From Bacteroidales bacterium KHT7 (lineage in GTDB: Bacteria > Bacteroidota > Bacteroidia > Bacteroidales > Bacteroidaceae): DNA of 64,000 bases. Positions 26,420-34,504 of the stretch are shown in pieces. How positions within the stretch are numbered: the first letter of the stretch is position 1; every line of letters begins with the position of its first letter. A model generated the notes under the pieces. That model did not search any database, was not told the DNA's origin, and saw only the letters and a program-made list of their open reading frames with translations. Position numbers and translations under genes: made by a program. The stretch spans positions 64,953 to 128,952 of the forward strand of contig FNBQ01000010.1 of assembly GCA_900102385.1 (NCBI GenBank), written 5' to 3'.

Positions 26420-26508
26420 TATATTTGCACTCGTTAAAATTGTTTTTTTAGTAAAGATTGAATGATGAAGATTCCCTCACGCTGTGAAGCGCGGGGGAAT
26501 TGTATTTT
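26420..26508 (+). ncRNA. Possible small transcript: promoter plus hairpin terminator
   Basis: TATATTTG (26420-26427) is a strong -7 box with TTG (26396-26398) upstream. About 45 bases later comes a hairpin ATTCCCTCACGC (26471-26482) / GCGCGGGGGAAT (26489-26500) with one wobble and one mismatch, then TGTATTTTTG. No start codon with coding potential lies between. This could be an sRNA of about 75 nt, or a shared terminator preceded by a chance box. Confidence 0.35.
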
Positions 26509-26599
26509 TGTTGGGGGGATGGGGGCGAGAAAGTTATTATAGCCTCTTTCTTAAAGTCAAATATGGAATGTTGAGGCAATCTTATCGTGGAGAAGAAAA

Positions 26600-28615
26600 T
26601 CACATTTTCATCTGTGTAGACGGAAATGAACTTCCTGTATTTCCAAAACAGTAAACACAAGTGTTTATAGGCTTGTTTCTATTTAAGAGTTCCAATGCCT
26701 TATTCTTGAAATCCGGGTCGTTAAGAAGTATTCCATCGCGGACAGAATAGTCGGTATCAAGATTGTGTCGCGTCTTTAAATAACTGTCTATGTATGCGGC
26801 ACGAGTGCAAAGATAGAAACGGTTATTTCGTATAATCAAGCAACGATGGCGCATCCAGCAGTTTCTGAAACTGTCCTCGGCTTTTGTCTGTGTTAGTTTC
26901 TCTTCTGAAATGACGTTGCTGAATTCTTGCACTTCCTTTATATTCAGAACTATTTCATATTTCTGGGCAAGATTGCGAATTTTTTCAATCGTACTATCCG
27001 GAACTGGCATAGAACTGTAATTTGAAATCCAAAGTTGGTCAAGACGCGAAAAATCTTCTTCCTTTAAGCGTTTGAAGAGAAGTCCGTTGCTTGTTATTCG
27101 CAGTGGCGTTTTTGGGAATAAATCCTTTATGATATTGATAATCTCGCCAAGATGAGGATTGAGCATAGGCTCGCCACCAGATATCTTGATGACATCAGGA
27201 TTCAGGTTTGCTTTTACGAATGTGAACATATCGCGAACTTCTTCGGGACTGAGGAATCTCGGCTTGTTGAAGGGGGAACTGTTGCAACATTGCTTGCATT
27301 TTAGGTTACAATGCTCGCTTACGTGAACCTCGAAACTTTCGCAGTCTATTGTTCCTTGTTCGTTGATGTGATATTTTTTTCCGTCGGGAGTTTCGATGGC
27401 TTTCAGAAGAAACTTTGCACGGATTCCTATACGACCGTCGGGAGAAGGCGCGAGCCGTATCTTGCAGTCTGGCGATGTCAGACGTGGAATGAATCGTTTT
27501 AAAAAATCTCCTTCGGAGTCATCACCAGAGTAGAATATTTCGGCTTCGAAAATGTCTTCAGCCTGAAAGCAATATCGGTATCCCTGTGGTGCCAGATTGT
27601 ACATGCAGCCCAGTACGCGTAGTTTCTCGAATAAAAAGTATACTTGATTGTATAGCGACTTTGTTGTATCATCATACCATATCGTATCTGTCTGCATTAT
27701 AGTGTATTTGCCGTTTTTAATAATGCGAGCACAGTAGTCTTTTGAGTCTGACATGTTGTTTTTTACATAGCGTATGCTGCTGTTATTTTCTGCCTGAAAC
27801 ATAAAGTATTGCTCGGCGGCATTTATCTGATTGGTTTCGTTGCCGAACAAATCGGGCAGTTCGCTTTTGTATGTTGCAATCAACTCCGCTTTGTCGAAAT
27901 CTTTTTCGATGACAATCTTTACTGGAAAATATTCGCCTTCGTGAGTGAGGGGTAATGACTTGTATGTGTTGTAGTCTGCTTTGAACAGACAGCTGCTTCG
28001 TTCCCGGTCGGCATCATCGTTGCAATAGGTTTTCAGAAAGTGAAAATTGTTGTCGAGAAGAGGACGGAAAGTGTATTCGTGGGTTTTGTAGCCAAACATT
28101 TCAGCTATGCGGAAGTCGATAGACTCGCTTATAAGAGCGTATGGCATGTCGGCATAAAAGCGAAAGTCTATGTCGTTCATCTCCTCGGCAAGTTGTCGCC
28201 CTGCATGGAAAATTATATTGTGGTCAACATGTCCGCCCACGCCAAGAGGAATGTAGCAGATTGCGTATTTCCCGCAGATGAGCAGTTCTCGCAGTTTCTT
28301 CTGTATGTCATTAAATAATTGTGTTTCTGTACATTCTTTGTGAAACATAATGGAAGAATAGTTGCAGAAACGACTGTCGCGAAAGTATGAATCAGTAAAA
28401 CCCATGTGTAGGGCTTTTGCTCCGATTTTTGAAATTGTGCATACATCATCTTTGCGTCGGCTTTCGTAGAGGCTTCTTGTCGCAGTATTTCCTTCCGAAA
28501 AGAAAGTAGCAATTGTTACGTTGGCATTGTTGGCTATTTCATTTTTTATGTTCTGAGCCATACTAAGCAGAACATCGTCAAGATGTGGTGAGACGTATAG
28601 AATTTTTGTTTCCAT
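26600..28615 (-). CDS. PIG-L deacetylase / radical SAM fusion protein
   Basis: 671 residues. The N-terminal third (about 1-230) is a PIG-L (LmbE) deacetylase with the zinc motif SPHLDDVLL at residues 9-17 and a second ligand in VGGHVDHNIIF. A middle region (about 230-420) has no recognised domain. The C-terminal part (about 425-671) is a radical SAM domain with CNLKCKQC (CxxxCxxC, about 435-442), the SAM-contact motif ISGGEPMLNP, and a Cys-rich tail (CWMRHRC, YLCTRAAYI, NTCVYCFG) like a SPASM/twitch auxiliary-cluster domain. It is nine bases downstream of the glycosyltransferase. Removal of an N-acetyl group plus radical chemistry on one substrate is inferred. Confidence 0.88.
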   Translation of the reverse strand: METKILYVSPHLDDVLLSMAQNIKNEIANNANVTIATFFSEGNTATRSLYESRRKDDVCTISKIGAKALHMGFTDSYFRDSRFCNYSSIMFHKECTETQLFNDIQKKLRELLICGKYAICYIPLGVGGHVDHNIIFHAGRQLAEEMNDIDFRFYADMPYALISESIDFRIAEMFGYKTHEYTFRPLLDNNFHFLKTYCNDDADRERSSCLFKADYNTYKSLPLTHEGEYFPVKIVIEKDFDKAELIATYKSELPDLFGNETNQINAAEQYFMFQAENNSSIRYVKNNMSDSKDYCARIIKNGKYTIMQTDTIWYDDTTKSLYNQVYFLFEKLRVLGCMYNLAPQGYRYCFQAEDIFEAEIFYSGDDSEGDFLKRFIPRLTSPDCKIRLAPSPDGRIGIRAKFLLKAIETPDGKKYHINEQGTIDCESFEVHVSEHCNLKCKQCCNSSPFNKPRFLSPEEVRDMFTFVKANLNPDVIKISGGEPMLNPHLGEIINIIKDLFPKTPLRITSNGLLFKRLKEEDFSRLDQLWISNYSSMPVPDSTIEKIRNLAQKYEIVLNIKEVQEFSNVISEEKLTQTKAEDSFRNCWMRHRCLIIRNNRFYLCTRAAYIDSYLKTRHNLDTDYSVRDGILLNDPDFKNKALELLNRNKPINTCVYCFGNTGSSFPSTQMKM

Positions 28616-28624
28616 GTTTTGTTT

Positions 28625-29839
28625 TTAGAGTTTGTAGATTAGCTTAGCTGCCTTTTGTGGACCACCAAGTCTGCTGAGTGTGTCTTTTATGGCGCGCGCT
28701 TTCTGGCAGTAAGCAGAGTTTTTGTCTAAAAGTGTTTCGAAAGCCTTTCGCCATTCCGTTGCATCAGGCTTGTTTGGGTCGAGAACGATGCCAGCCCCGG
28801 CATTCTTCATAAACATGGCTTGCAGATGCTGATCGTTGCATATTGGCAAGAGAGCGAGCGGAACGCCAAATGTCTGTGCTTCGATAACGGAGTTTGCTCC
28901 GCCGTGACTAATCATCATGTCGATATGTGGCAACAACTGCAATTGCGGTGTATAACGTTCGATAATGCTGTCGGCAGGGAAGATGGCTTTAAATTCATCT
29001 GTGCAGAGTTCGTTTACCGAAAAGATGAGTTGTACGTTCATGCCCTTCAAGGCCTCGTATGCAGTAATGAACAGTTGTGGATTGTAATAAAGCTGGCTTC
29101 CAAGGCTCATGTAGACTTTTTGTTTGTCGGGATTGAACTTGTCGAATGGAAAGTCCGTTTCATCACCTCGCTTAAAGTCTGTGATGTTGAAAGGTGCACC
29201 TACATATTCCGAGAAGTTGTTTCCGCTTAGGTTTCGTGGGGCATACTCCTCGCAAGTGAAAACAATGTTAAGGTATGGTGAGATGACATCACTACTCTTG
29301 AATTTGATGTCATGTTTTGATTTGGCAAACAGACGTTTGCGATCAGAATCGTAAACACGCAGAGTTTCGAGCAAATCACAGTTCCAATCGTCGGGTGTTA
29401 CAGGGTTGAGCGAGTTGCTCACGCCAGCCCACACCAAGCCGTTTTCTTCGGCAACGATGGCTGCTGCGTAAGAAAGAGGGTCGCACACCATTATGTCGGG
29501 TTCAAAATCCTTGACGGCAGCCTCTATGCCAGCTTTTTGTCCTTCGGCACAATCTATGAGAAGTGTTTTTATCCATCGGCGCAACCACATTTTGTCTTTT
29601 ACTTTCTGGGCAAACAGCTCTCCGCTTGTTATAAACTCGTCGGGAAGAACAAATTCCGGGGTGTTCTTTCCGGGCGTGTAGCACTTACAAAACAGTTTGG
29701 CAGCGTTTAGTTGTGGTGTAATATCTCGTTGTGCAAAGAATGCTACCTCTGCACCCAATTTTACAAGTTCTTGTGCTGTTCCAATAAGAGGGTTTACATG
29801 TCCCTTCTCAGGAACTGTTGCAATCAGTATTTTTTTCAT
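28625..29839 (-). CDS. GT1-family (MGT/UGT-like) glycosyltransferase
   Basis: 404 residues with the GT-B fold. The N-terminus ILIATVPEKGHVNPLIGTAQ is the acceptor domain of macrolide- and UDP-glycosyltransferase-like GT1 enzymes. The C-terminal donor site has QLQLLPHIDMMISHGGANSVIEA and GVPLALLPICNDQ. The acceptor is probably a lipophilic or small-molecule aglycone. The start overlaps the stop of the upstream kinase/nucleotidyltransferase gene by 4 bases, indicating coupled translation. The donor sugar cannot be read from the sequence. Confidence 0.9.
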   Translation of the reverse strand: MKKILIATVPEKGHVNPLIGTAQELVKLGAEVAFFAQRDITPQLNAAKLFCKCYTPGKNTPEFVLPDEFITSGELFAQKVKDKMWLRRWIKTLLIDCAEGQKAGIEAAVKDFEPDIMVCDPLSYAAAIVAEENGLVWAGVSNSLNPVTPDDWNCDLLETLRVYDSDRKRLFAKSKHDIKFKSSDVISPYLNIVFTCEEYAPRNLSGNNFSEYVGAPFNITDFKRGDETDFPFDKFNPDKQKVYMSLGSQLYYNPQLFITAYEALKGMNVQLIFSVNELCTDEFKAIFPADSIIERYTPQLQLLPHIDMMISHGGANSVIEAQTFGVPLALLPICNDQHLQAMFMKNAGAGIVLDPNKPDATEWRKAFETLLDKNSAYCQKARAIKDTLSRLGGPQKAAKLIYKL

Positions 29840-31722
29840 ATCAGTTGGTCTTTGTATTTCATGAATATTTGCAGAGCTTCCCGTGGCATCATACTATCTG
29901 CCGGAAGTGCTTTTTTAACGTTTTCTCTTATTGTCGTTGCTCTTACGTCCGATTTTATTTTTGGCATTTCGCTTGGAATATTCGCAAGACGTGCCATTTT
30001 AGCATGTACGGGGTTGGTAGAAAATACAACGTTGAAATCGGGGCAGAGAAGTTTTAGTTCGGGCATATTCTCTGCAATATAGTTGTTGTATGCTACTGGA
30101 AATATCCAGAAATGCCCATTATGTCGTGCCCATAGAACGGCGTTTGTTATTTCCATACGTTGTGCCGCTGTAAGAGGATTGTCTTCAGTAAAAGACGCTT
30201 CGGCACTTGCCAAAACGACTATAACTTCATCATATTTTTCGAGTGCTTTTTCTATAATTTCCAGATGCCCATTATGGAAAGGCTGTGCACGAGTAATAAA
30301 CAAGGCACGACTTCTGTCATCCTTACTTTCGTTTGTTTGTTGAGGCTGGAAAGAGTGGAATACGAATTTTGATGGAAGTGACAGATGATATTTGCATGTC
30401 TCTTTTGAAACATACACGTTGTTGAACCGCGGACACAAGATTTCGAGGCGTAACAAAAGTCGGTAGGCGGGCATATTGTCGGCAAAAAGAGGAAACAGAT
30501 AAAATCTCTTAGATGTTGTGCACTCAATATATTGTTTTGCCGCAACAATGCTGCTGTTTGTTGTGTCAATAGGTTCGTAAAGTTGCACAAAAATTATCTC
30601 GTCGCAGTTATTCTCTATCTTTCGGAGTTTGTTTTCGTCTGGAAGATTTCTGCCGTTGAATATGATAAGTGAGCGAAGTGGCTCGTGATAATAATTGGCA
30701 ACAGTCAGAAAGCATGGCAGAAAGCCGATGTTTGTCCTCATCACGTCAAGATTGTTTATAGCCGACAGCATATATCTTACAGATTCCCTTAGAGCGAAGA
30801 AAGAAAGGAAGAATTTGTAACCATAGTTTTCGAATATCTTCCAAGCGGATGGAAAGTGACTTATGAATTTTTTCAGACATATTCTGTCTATGTTTAATTC
30901 CGTATTGCTCCCGTTTGATTTAGCTATGCGGAACCCCGACAGAATGGTATCAATTTCGGTATATCCGAGTGTTAAGTCCTCAAAGTCTATGATTCCAGAA
31001 ATATCGTTTTCATTGAACAAAATGTTGCCCGGCTGAAAATCGTTGTGAACATAGTGCGGAGTAAGGTCTTTTGTTATGCGACTAATGTTGGCAAGAAGCA
31101 ATTTTGCATTGGCAAGAAAGTCGTTAAACCTACTATTGAATGTGGCTTCAATGCTTTTGTCGCAGATGTTGTTGCAATGTTTTATTACGGCATCAAGTTC
31201 TTCGTTAAACCGCTCTGTGTATGCAACAGAAGCATTTGTTGTATCAATAAACCGAAGGTTTTCGTTCAGTTCGTCATAGGCTTTGACAATTTTCTTCAGA
31301 TCGTCATCTTTCGGAACTTCATACCATCTGTATTTTGTGTTTCCTTCTATATAATTGTATCCGGCAATACTAAAGTCATTTAGTGGTGCTGGAAGAATTT
31401 TTTCATGATAACAGAACATGGGAACGGCAAAACTCTTAGGATTTATTGTAATCCTTTTAAAGTCGTCGTACTTTCTTGAATTTATAAAAGGTGGTTCTAT
31501 GCGGAATGTAATCTTTTCGCCTTTCTCGGACGTGATTATGCATATTATGTTCGAATGACCTTCGTTGTTGAAACAGACGCTTGCTACGTTAATATCGTAA
31601 TAGTCCTTGATAATTTGCGGAAGCATATTTTCAAGTAGCGGAATTGCAGTTTCACGCCAATAGCTTGCGTTCTCAGCGCAAAGAATACTTGACTTCCGGT
31701 CTGTTTGTAGTTCATGTTCCAT
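29836..31722 (-). CDS. APH-type kinase fused to NMNAT-like nucleotidyltransferase
   Basis: 628 residues. The N-terminal about 330 residues are an aminoglycoside-phosphotransferase-fold kinase with the catalytic loop VHNDFQPGNILF (about residues 222-233) and metal-binding GIIDFEDL (about 244). A linker (about 340-460) is unassigned. The C-terminal about 160 residues form a Rossmann nucleotidyltransferase with TRAQPFHNGHLEII (HxGH-type motif, about 475-490) and DVRATTIREN (about 598), as in NMN or cytidylyl adenylyltransferases. The simplest reading is phosphorylation of a hydroxyl followed by nucleotidyl activation of that phosphate. It is the first gene of a three-gene operon. The nucleotide and substrate are unknown. 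Confidence 0.87.
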   Translation of the reverse strand: MEHELQTDRKSSILCAENASYWRETAIPLLENMLPQIIKDYYDINVASVCFNNEGHSNIICIITSEKGEKITFRIEPPFINSRKYDDFKRITINPKSFAVPMFCYHEKILPAPLNDFSIAGYNYIEGNTKYRWYEVPKDDDLKKIVKAYDELNENLRFIDTTNASVAYTERFNEELDAVIKHCNNICDKSIEATFNSRFNDFLANAKLLLANISRITKDLTPHYVHNDFQPGNILFNENDISGIIDFEDLTLGYTEIDTILSGFRIAKSNGSNTELNIDRICLKKFISHFPSAWKIFENYGYKFFLSFFALRESVRYMLSAINNLDVMRTNIGFLPCFLTVANYYHEPLRSLIIFNGRNLPDENKLRKIENNCDEIIFVQLYEPIDTTNSSIVAAKQYIECTTSKRFYLFPLFADNMPAYRLLLRLEILCPRFNNVYVSKETCKYHLSLPSKFVFHSFQPQQTNESKDDRSRALFITRAQPFHNGHLEIIEKALEKYDEVIVVLASAEASFTEDNPLTAAQRMEITNAVLWARHNGHFWIFPVAYNNYIAENMPELKLLCPDFNVVFSTNPVHAKMARLANIPSEMPKIKSDVRATTIRENVKKALPADSMMPREALQIFMKYKDQLI

Positions 31723-31782
31723 AAGTTAGTGGTAAATCGATTTATTTCTTGTTGTGAAAAACTTTTTATACTAAGTTTTTGC

Positions 31783-32345
31783 TTAAGAAATGTTGTTAGA
31801 CTTGCAAAGATATGATTTTTTTTGAAAAGTTCTATACTTTTTGTCACTAGTGTCTCTTAAAAAATGTTTATTGAAATCAAAGTCAATTATTAGTTGTCTG
31901 TCATTAGGTTCTTCCATATCCTTTGGCGAGGAAAAGAGGCCCATAATGTTGTCCTTGGTAAGTAAAGAACTTCCTAAGATTCGCATTACTTGAAAGACTG
32001 GACGCCTAAGACTGAGGTCATGCTCAATAATTCCGATAAGACAGTATGTTATGATGGCAATATGTATCTGTATGCGAACTGCATTTTCGGATTCGCCCCA
32101 AAATCTTTTCTCTTGAAGATGCTGTTTTATCCACTTGAAAAACAGTTCTACCTGCCATCGGTATTTGTAAAGCAAGGCTATGTCTTTGGCACTTAGATAG
32201 TAATTGTTTGTATAGTAGGTAAAACTCCGATGCAACTCAGGGGCATAATAGACAATCCTTCTAATTATGCCAGGGTACTTTTCCTTATTCTCCTTCTTCG
32301 CAAAACGAATGCTTTGATCTTTTGAGAGTTGAAAGTTTTTTGAGA
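31783..32345 (-). pseudogene. 5'-truncated IS4-type transposase
   Basis: The minus-strand frame from about 32345 to 31783 has no start at its upstream end. It encodes the C-terminal part of a DDE transposase: DQSIRFAKKENKEKYPG, RRIVYYAPELHRSFTYYTNN, LSAKDIALLYKYRWQVELFF and KWIKQHLQEKRFWGESENA. The YKYRWQVELFFKWIKQHL stretch is the IS4-family Y-(2)-R-(3)-E-(6)-K signature. The N-terminal catalytic Asp residues are missing, so it is inactive. The frame appears to read past the IS end (near 31853) into flanking DNA. Confidence 0.85.
31805..31812 (-). promoter_or_regulatory. -7 box of the kinase/GT/radical SAM cluster
   Basis: Minus-strand TATCTTTG matches TAnnTTTG, 83 bases before the first gene. 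It lies at the edge of the transposase remnant, so the cluster promoter and the IS end are adjacent or overlapping. Confidence 0.6.
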
Positions 32346-32421
32346 TGTAAGAAAATGGGCGACAGAAAGCACTTTGTCTGTTACCTTCTGCCGCCCCGCT
32401 TGCTTATCTATCTTTTCTGTC

Positions 32422-32829
32422 TCAATATTCCATTGCTGCCGGAAGTTCCTTAGCCTGAGCCACCATCTTCTCTACCTCGGCAACGGCTGGTACGCGCTGA
32501 ACGAGATGCTTCTGCGCATTAACCTCTTCTAACTTGGCGTGAAGGTTGGCAGGAACGCGATGCTGCAACTCCTTTACGGTATCTACGCCAGCAGCCTCGA
32601 GCAACTCGGAGAACTGAGGACCAACGCCGTTGATGCGCATAAGGTCGGTATGGTTAGTCCAAGTAAGAATCAGTTTAGGCGAGATGCCAGTCTCTTCGGC
32701 CAGAGCCTTGCGTCCGGCTGGCTTGGCGCACTTAGCCAGCAAATCGTCGGTTGTCTTGATGCCTGCTGCAATTAACTTCTCGGCATAAACCTCGCCTACG
32801 CCTTCGATTTCTACAATCTTGTAATTCAT
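32422..32829 (-). CDS. DUF4332 helix-hairpin-helix protein
   Basis: 135 residues with two tandem helix-hairpin-helix-like motifs, IEGVGEVYAEKLIAAGI and INGVGPQFSELLEAAGV, the DUF4332 pattern found in small soluble Bacteroidetes and cyanobacterial proteins. Non-specific nucleic-acid binding is plausible from the HhH repeats but not shown. No operon partner: the upstream neighbour is non-coding and downstream is the IS remnant. Confidence 0.85.
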   Translation of the reverse strand: MNYKIVEIEGVGEVYAEKLIAAGIKTTDDLLAKCAKPAGRKALAEETGISPKLILTWTNHTDLMRINGVGPQFSELLEAAGVDTVKELQHRVPANLHAKLEEVNAQKHLVQRVPAVAEVEKMVAQAKELPAAMEY

Positions 32830-33399
32830 AATCTTAAATTTTAGTAATTTGTATTAAAAGTATGTTGTTGTGGCAAAAATAGCAAACTATCTATAAAAAC
32901 AATAAAAAAAAGGCTGTAACTCTGTTTTTTTAAGTTTTTTTAATAACTCTTAAAAATGTTGACTTTATGATTTTTTGTGGTTTGGCGATAGGGCTGGTTA
33001 TTGCGCCCATTGGGCAGCGAGCGGAGTTGGAGCGGTATACGCGCGGTTTTATTCTTGTTGCCGAACAGGGAAATTTGGCGGAAATAAGGGGCTGCGGACT
33101 TGCCTTTTATTGTTTGTAACGGCTGCGCCGGGCGATATGATGCTTATATTCTGCTGTTTATGTTATGGCGGTTACAGTTACAGTTGTTACAGTTGTTTTT
33201 TTTGATGTTGTGAGGTGTGGTGCTGGGCTATGCTTTTGCTGTATGGCTGCAAGACTGATAGTTGCGTGTTGCCATGGTTGCAGGCAACCGCAGTTTGAGC
33301 CGGAATACAGGCTGAACTTGGAGGGCGGAGAGATGCTTGCTGTTAAGATGCCTGTGCCATGGCAAAATAAAAAATGAAAAAAAATATGCTCGGAAGGGC
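32830..33399. other. Gene-free stretch upstream of tRNA-Pro
   Basis: About 570 bp with no convincing gene. Short open frames here lack coding character. The recognisable item is a reverse-oriented fragment of the AACTGTAAC composite repeat at 33171-33197. Part of 32990-33360 is more GC-rich than its surroundings and could be a decayed gene. Confidence 0.5.
33171..33197 (-). repeat. Reverse copy of the AACTGTAAC repeat core
   Basis: GTTACAGTTACAGTTGTTAC, followed by AGTTG, is the reverse complement of the core shared by the copies at 16.1-16.25 kb and 22.6-22.8 kb. It is preceded by GGC, matching the GGCGGTT flank. Confidence 0.7.
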
Positions 33400-33428
33400 T
33401 TGTATTTAAATTAAATTGTCTAAATTTG
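33400..33428 (+). promoter_or_regulatory. Promoter of tRNA-Pro
   Basis: TTG (33400-33402), an 18-bp spacer, TAAATTTG (33421-33428), then the tRNA 18 bases later. Confidence 0.65.
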
Positions 33429-33446
33429 CATTCGCTTTAGGGCAAT

Positions 33447-33519
33447 CGGGATGTAGCGCAGTTGGTAGCGCACTACGTTCGGGACGTAGGGGTCGGGCGT
33501 TCGAATCGCCTCATCCCGA
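33447..33519 (+). tRNA. tRNA-Pro, anticodon CGG
   Basis: Cloverleaf: acceptor CGGGATG / CATCCCG with discriminator A, D arm GCGC-AGTTGGTA-GCGC, anticodon arm CTACG-TTCGGGA-CGTAG giving anticodon CGG, T arm GGGCG-TTCGAAT-CGCCT. CCA is not encoded. It is flanked by its own promoter and terminators. Confidence 0.95.
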
Positions 33520-33520
33520 C

Positions 33521-33560
33521 AAGAAAGGACAAGTGAAACATTTCGCTTGCCTTTCTTTTT
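33521..33560 (+). terminator. Terminator of tRNA-Pro
   Basis: AAGAAAGGACAAGTGAAA pairs with TTTCGCTTGCCTTTCTT with one bulge, and is followed by Ts. A second hairpin with a T tail follows at 33577-33618. Confidence 0.75.
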
Positions 33561-33576
33561 ATCAGGAATCAAACAA

Positions 33577-33618
33577 AAAAAAGAGACCTCATTCCGAAGA
33601 AGAATGAAGCCTTTTTTT
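33577..33618 (+). terminator. Second hairpin terminator after tRNA-Pro
   Basis: GACCTCATTC / GAATGAAGCC flanked by A and T runs, so it can act in both directions. Confidence 0.65.
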
Positions 33619-33822
33619 ATTGTTGTTAAAAGCGATTATTTAACCCAAAAGTATAACATTAAATTAAAGTCGGCAATTTTTAAGGCGTTTTTTTGAGGTC
33701 TGAAGATAGAATTTGTGCGTTTTTCCTATTCTTCGGCGTTTTTCAGGCTCGATTTTACTGTTCGCCCGGCTGCTTTTTGGATGATGCAAGCCGCGTTTTT
33801 TGCCGACTTGCATCATCTGCTG

Positions 33823-34155
33823 CTATTTTTTTATGAACAAGCGTTTTCCGATAAGCGTGAAGAAAATGGCAAGCAGAAGGATGTTGAAGATGAGGGCTCC
33901 GATGGCAAACGGCTTTCTGCTATTTTTATAGAAGTCGTCGCAAGTCTGTACTCTTTCCTTGTCTATGCCGTGCTCCTTGGTGTACTTGTTCCATAGTGCG
34001 CTTGTTGTAGGTGCTGAATACAGATGGTTCCAGACTTTTTTGTCCGTATCAACCTCGTATAGCCTGTATGTTGAGGCATCTTCGAATTTGTCGCCCGAAG
34101 AAACGACAATCTTGTTGTCATAAACGAGAATCTCTTTTTGCGTGGTCGCCTCCAT
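33823..34155 (-). CDS. C-terminal part of a probable split membrane protein
   Basis: 110 residues. A soluble region (ILVYDNKIVVSSGDKFEDASTYRLYEV) is followed by a C-terminal transmembrane helix (FAIGALIFNILLLAIFFTLIG). It overlaps the preceding frame (34118-34474) by 38 bases in a different phase. Joining the two would give one protein with a helix at each end and an extracytoplasmic domain between, so this is probably the 3' half of a frameshifted gene. Two overlapping real genes remain possible. Function unknown. Confidence 0.55.
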   Translation of the reverse strand: MEATTQKEILVYDNKIVVSSGDKFEDASTYRLYEVDTDKKVWNHLYSAPTTSALWNKYTKEHGIDKERVQTCDDFYKNSRKPFAIGALIFNILLLAIFFTLIGKRLFIKK

Positions 34156-34474
34156 CTACATTCTTGCCTACAAAAGTCCAGTCGGGAACATCTGTCCAAT
34201 TCAGATAATAGTCGTCGTTTACATAGACTTTGGCATAGTCGCCCATTCCTGTGTCGGTATTTGTTATTGTGGCATATAGGAAGGCTTCGAAAATGATTAG
34301 GACGAAGAATGACATAATGCAAAATGGCGGAGATATTGCCCATGCCCAGTATCTTACTCTTTTCTTGGTAACAGCCTTGAAGATGATTGCAGATATAATT
34401 CCGCCAACGACGGCAAGGCCAGAAAGGAATAGCGCGACTATAAACCAGAAAATCAGTCCGAATATCAGTTCCAT
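34118..34474 (-). CDS. N-terminal part of a probable split membrane protein
   Basis: 118 residues with two or three N-terminal transmembrane helices (LIFGLIFWFIVALFLSGLAV and CIMSFFVLIIFEAFLYATI), then VNDDYYLNWTDVPDWTFVGK, after which the frame runs into a charged tail and stop. A one-base shift near 34140-34155 would continue into the 33823-34155 frame. It is co-directional with the secreted amidase-like gene, 30 bases downstream of it. Confidence 0.55.
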   Translation of the reverse strand: MELIFGLIFWFIVALFLSGLAVVGGIISAIIFKAVTKKRVRYWAWAISPPFCIMSFFVLIIFEAFLYATITNTDTGMGDYAKVYVNDDYYLNWTDVPDWTFVGKNVDGGDHAKRDSRL

Positions 34475-34504
34475 GGTAGAAGGTGTTTTGTGGATGATTA
34501 AAGA

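Noticed and set aside
29836..31722. APH-type kinase as an antibiotic-resistance gene
   Set aside because: It is fused to a nucleotidyltransferase and co-transcribed with a glycosyltransferase and a deacetylase/radical SAM protein, which fits biosynthesis better; resistance is not excluded but has no positive support.
31783..32345. Intact insertion sequence
   Set aside because: The transposase lacks its N-terminal catalytic region, and a matching pair of terminal inverted repeats could not be identified.
33165..33377. 70-residue plus-strand frame before tRNA-Pro
   Set aside because: Its first codons are the reverse-oriented repeat core, and it has no promoter, signal or family feature.
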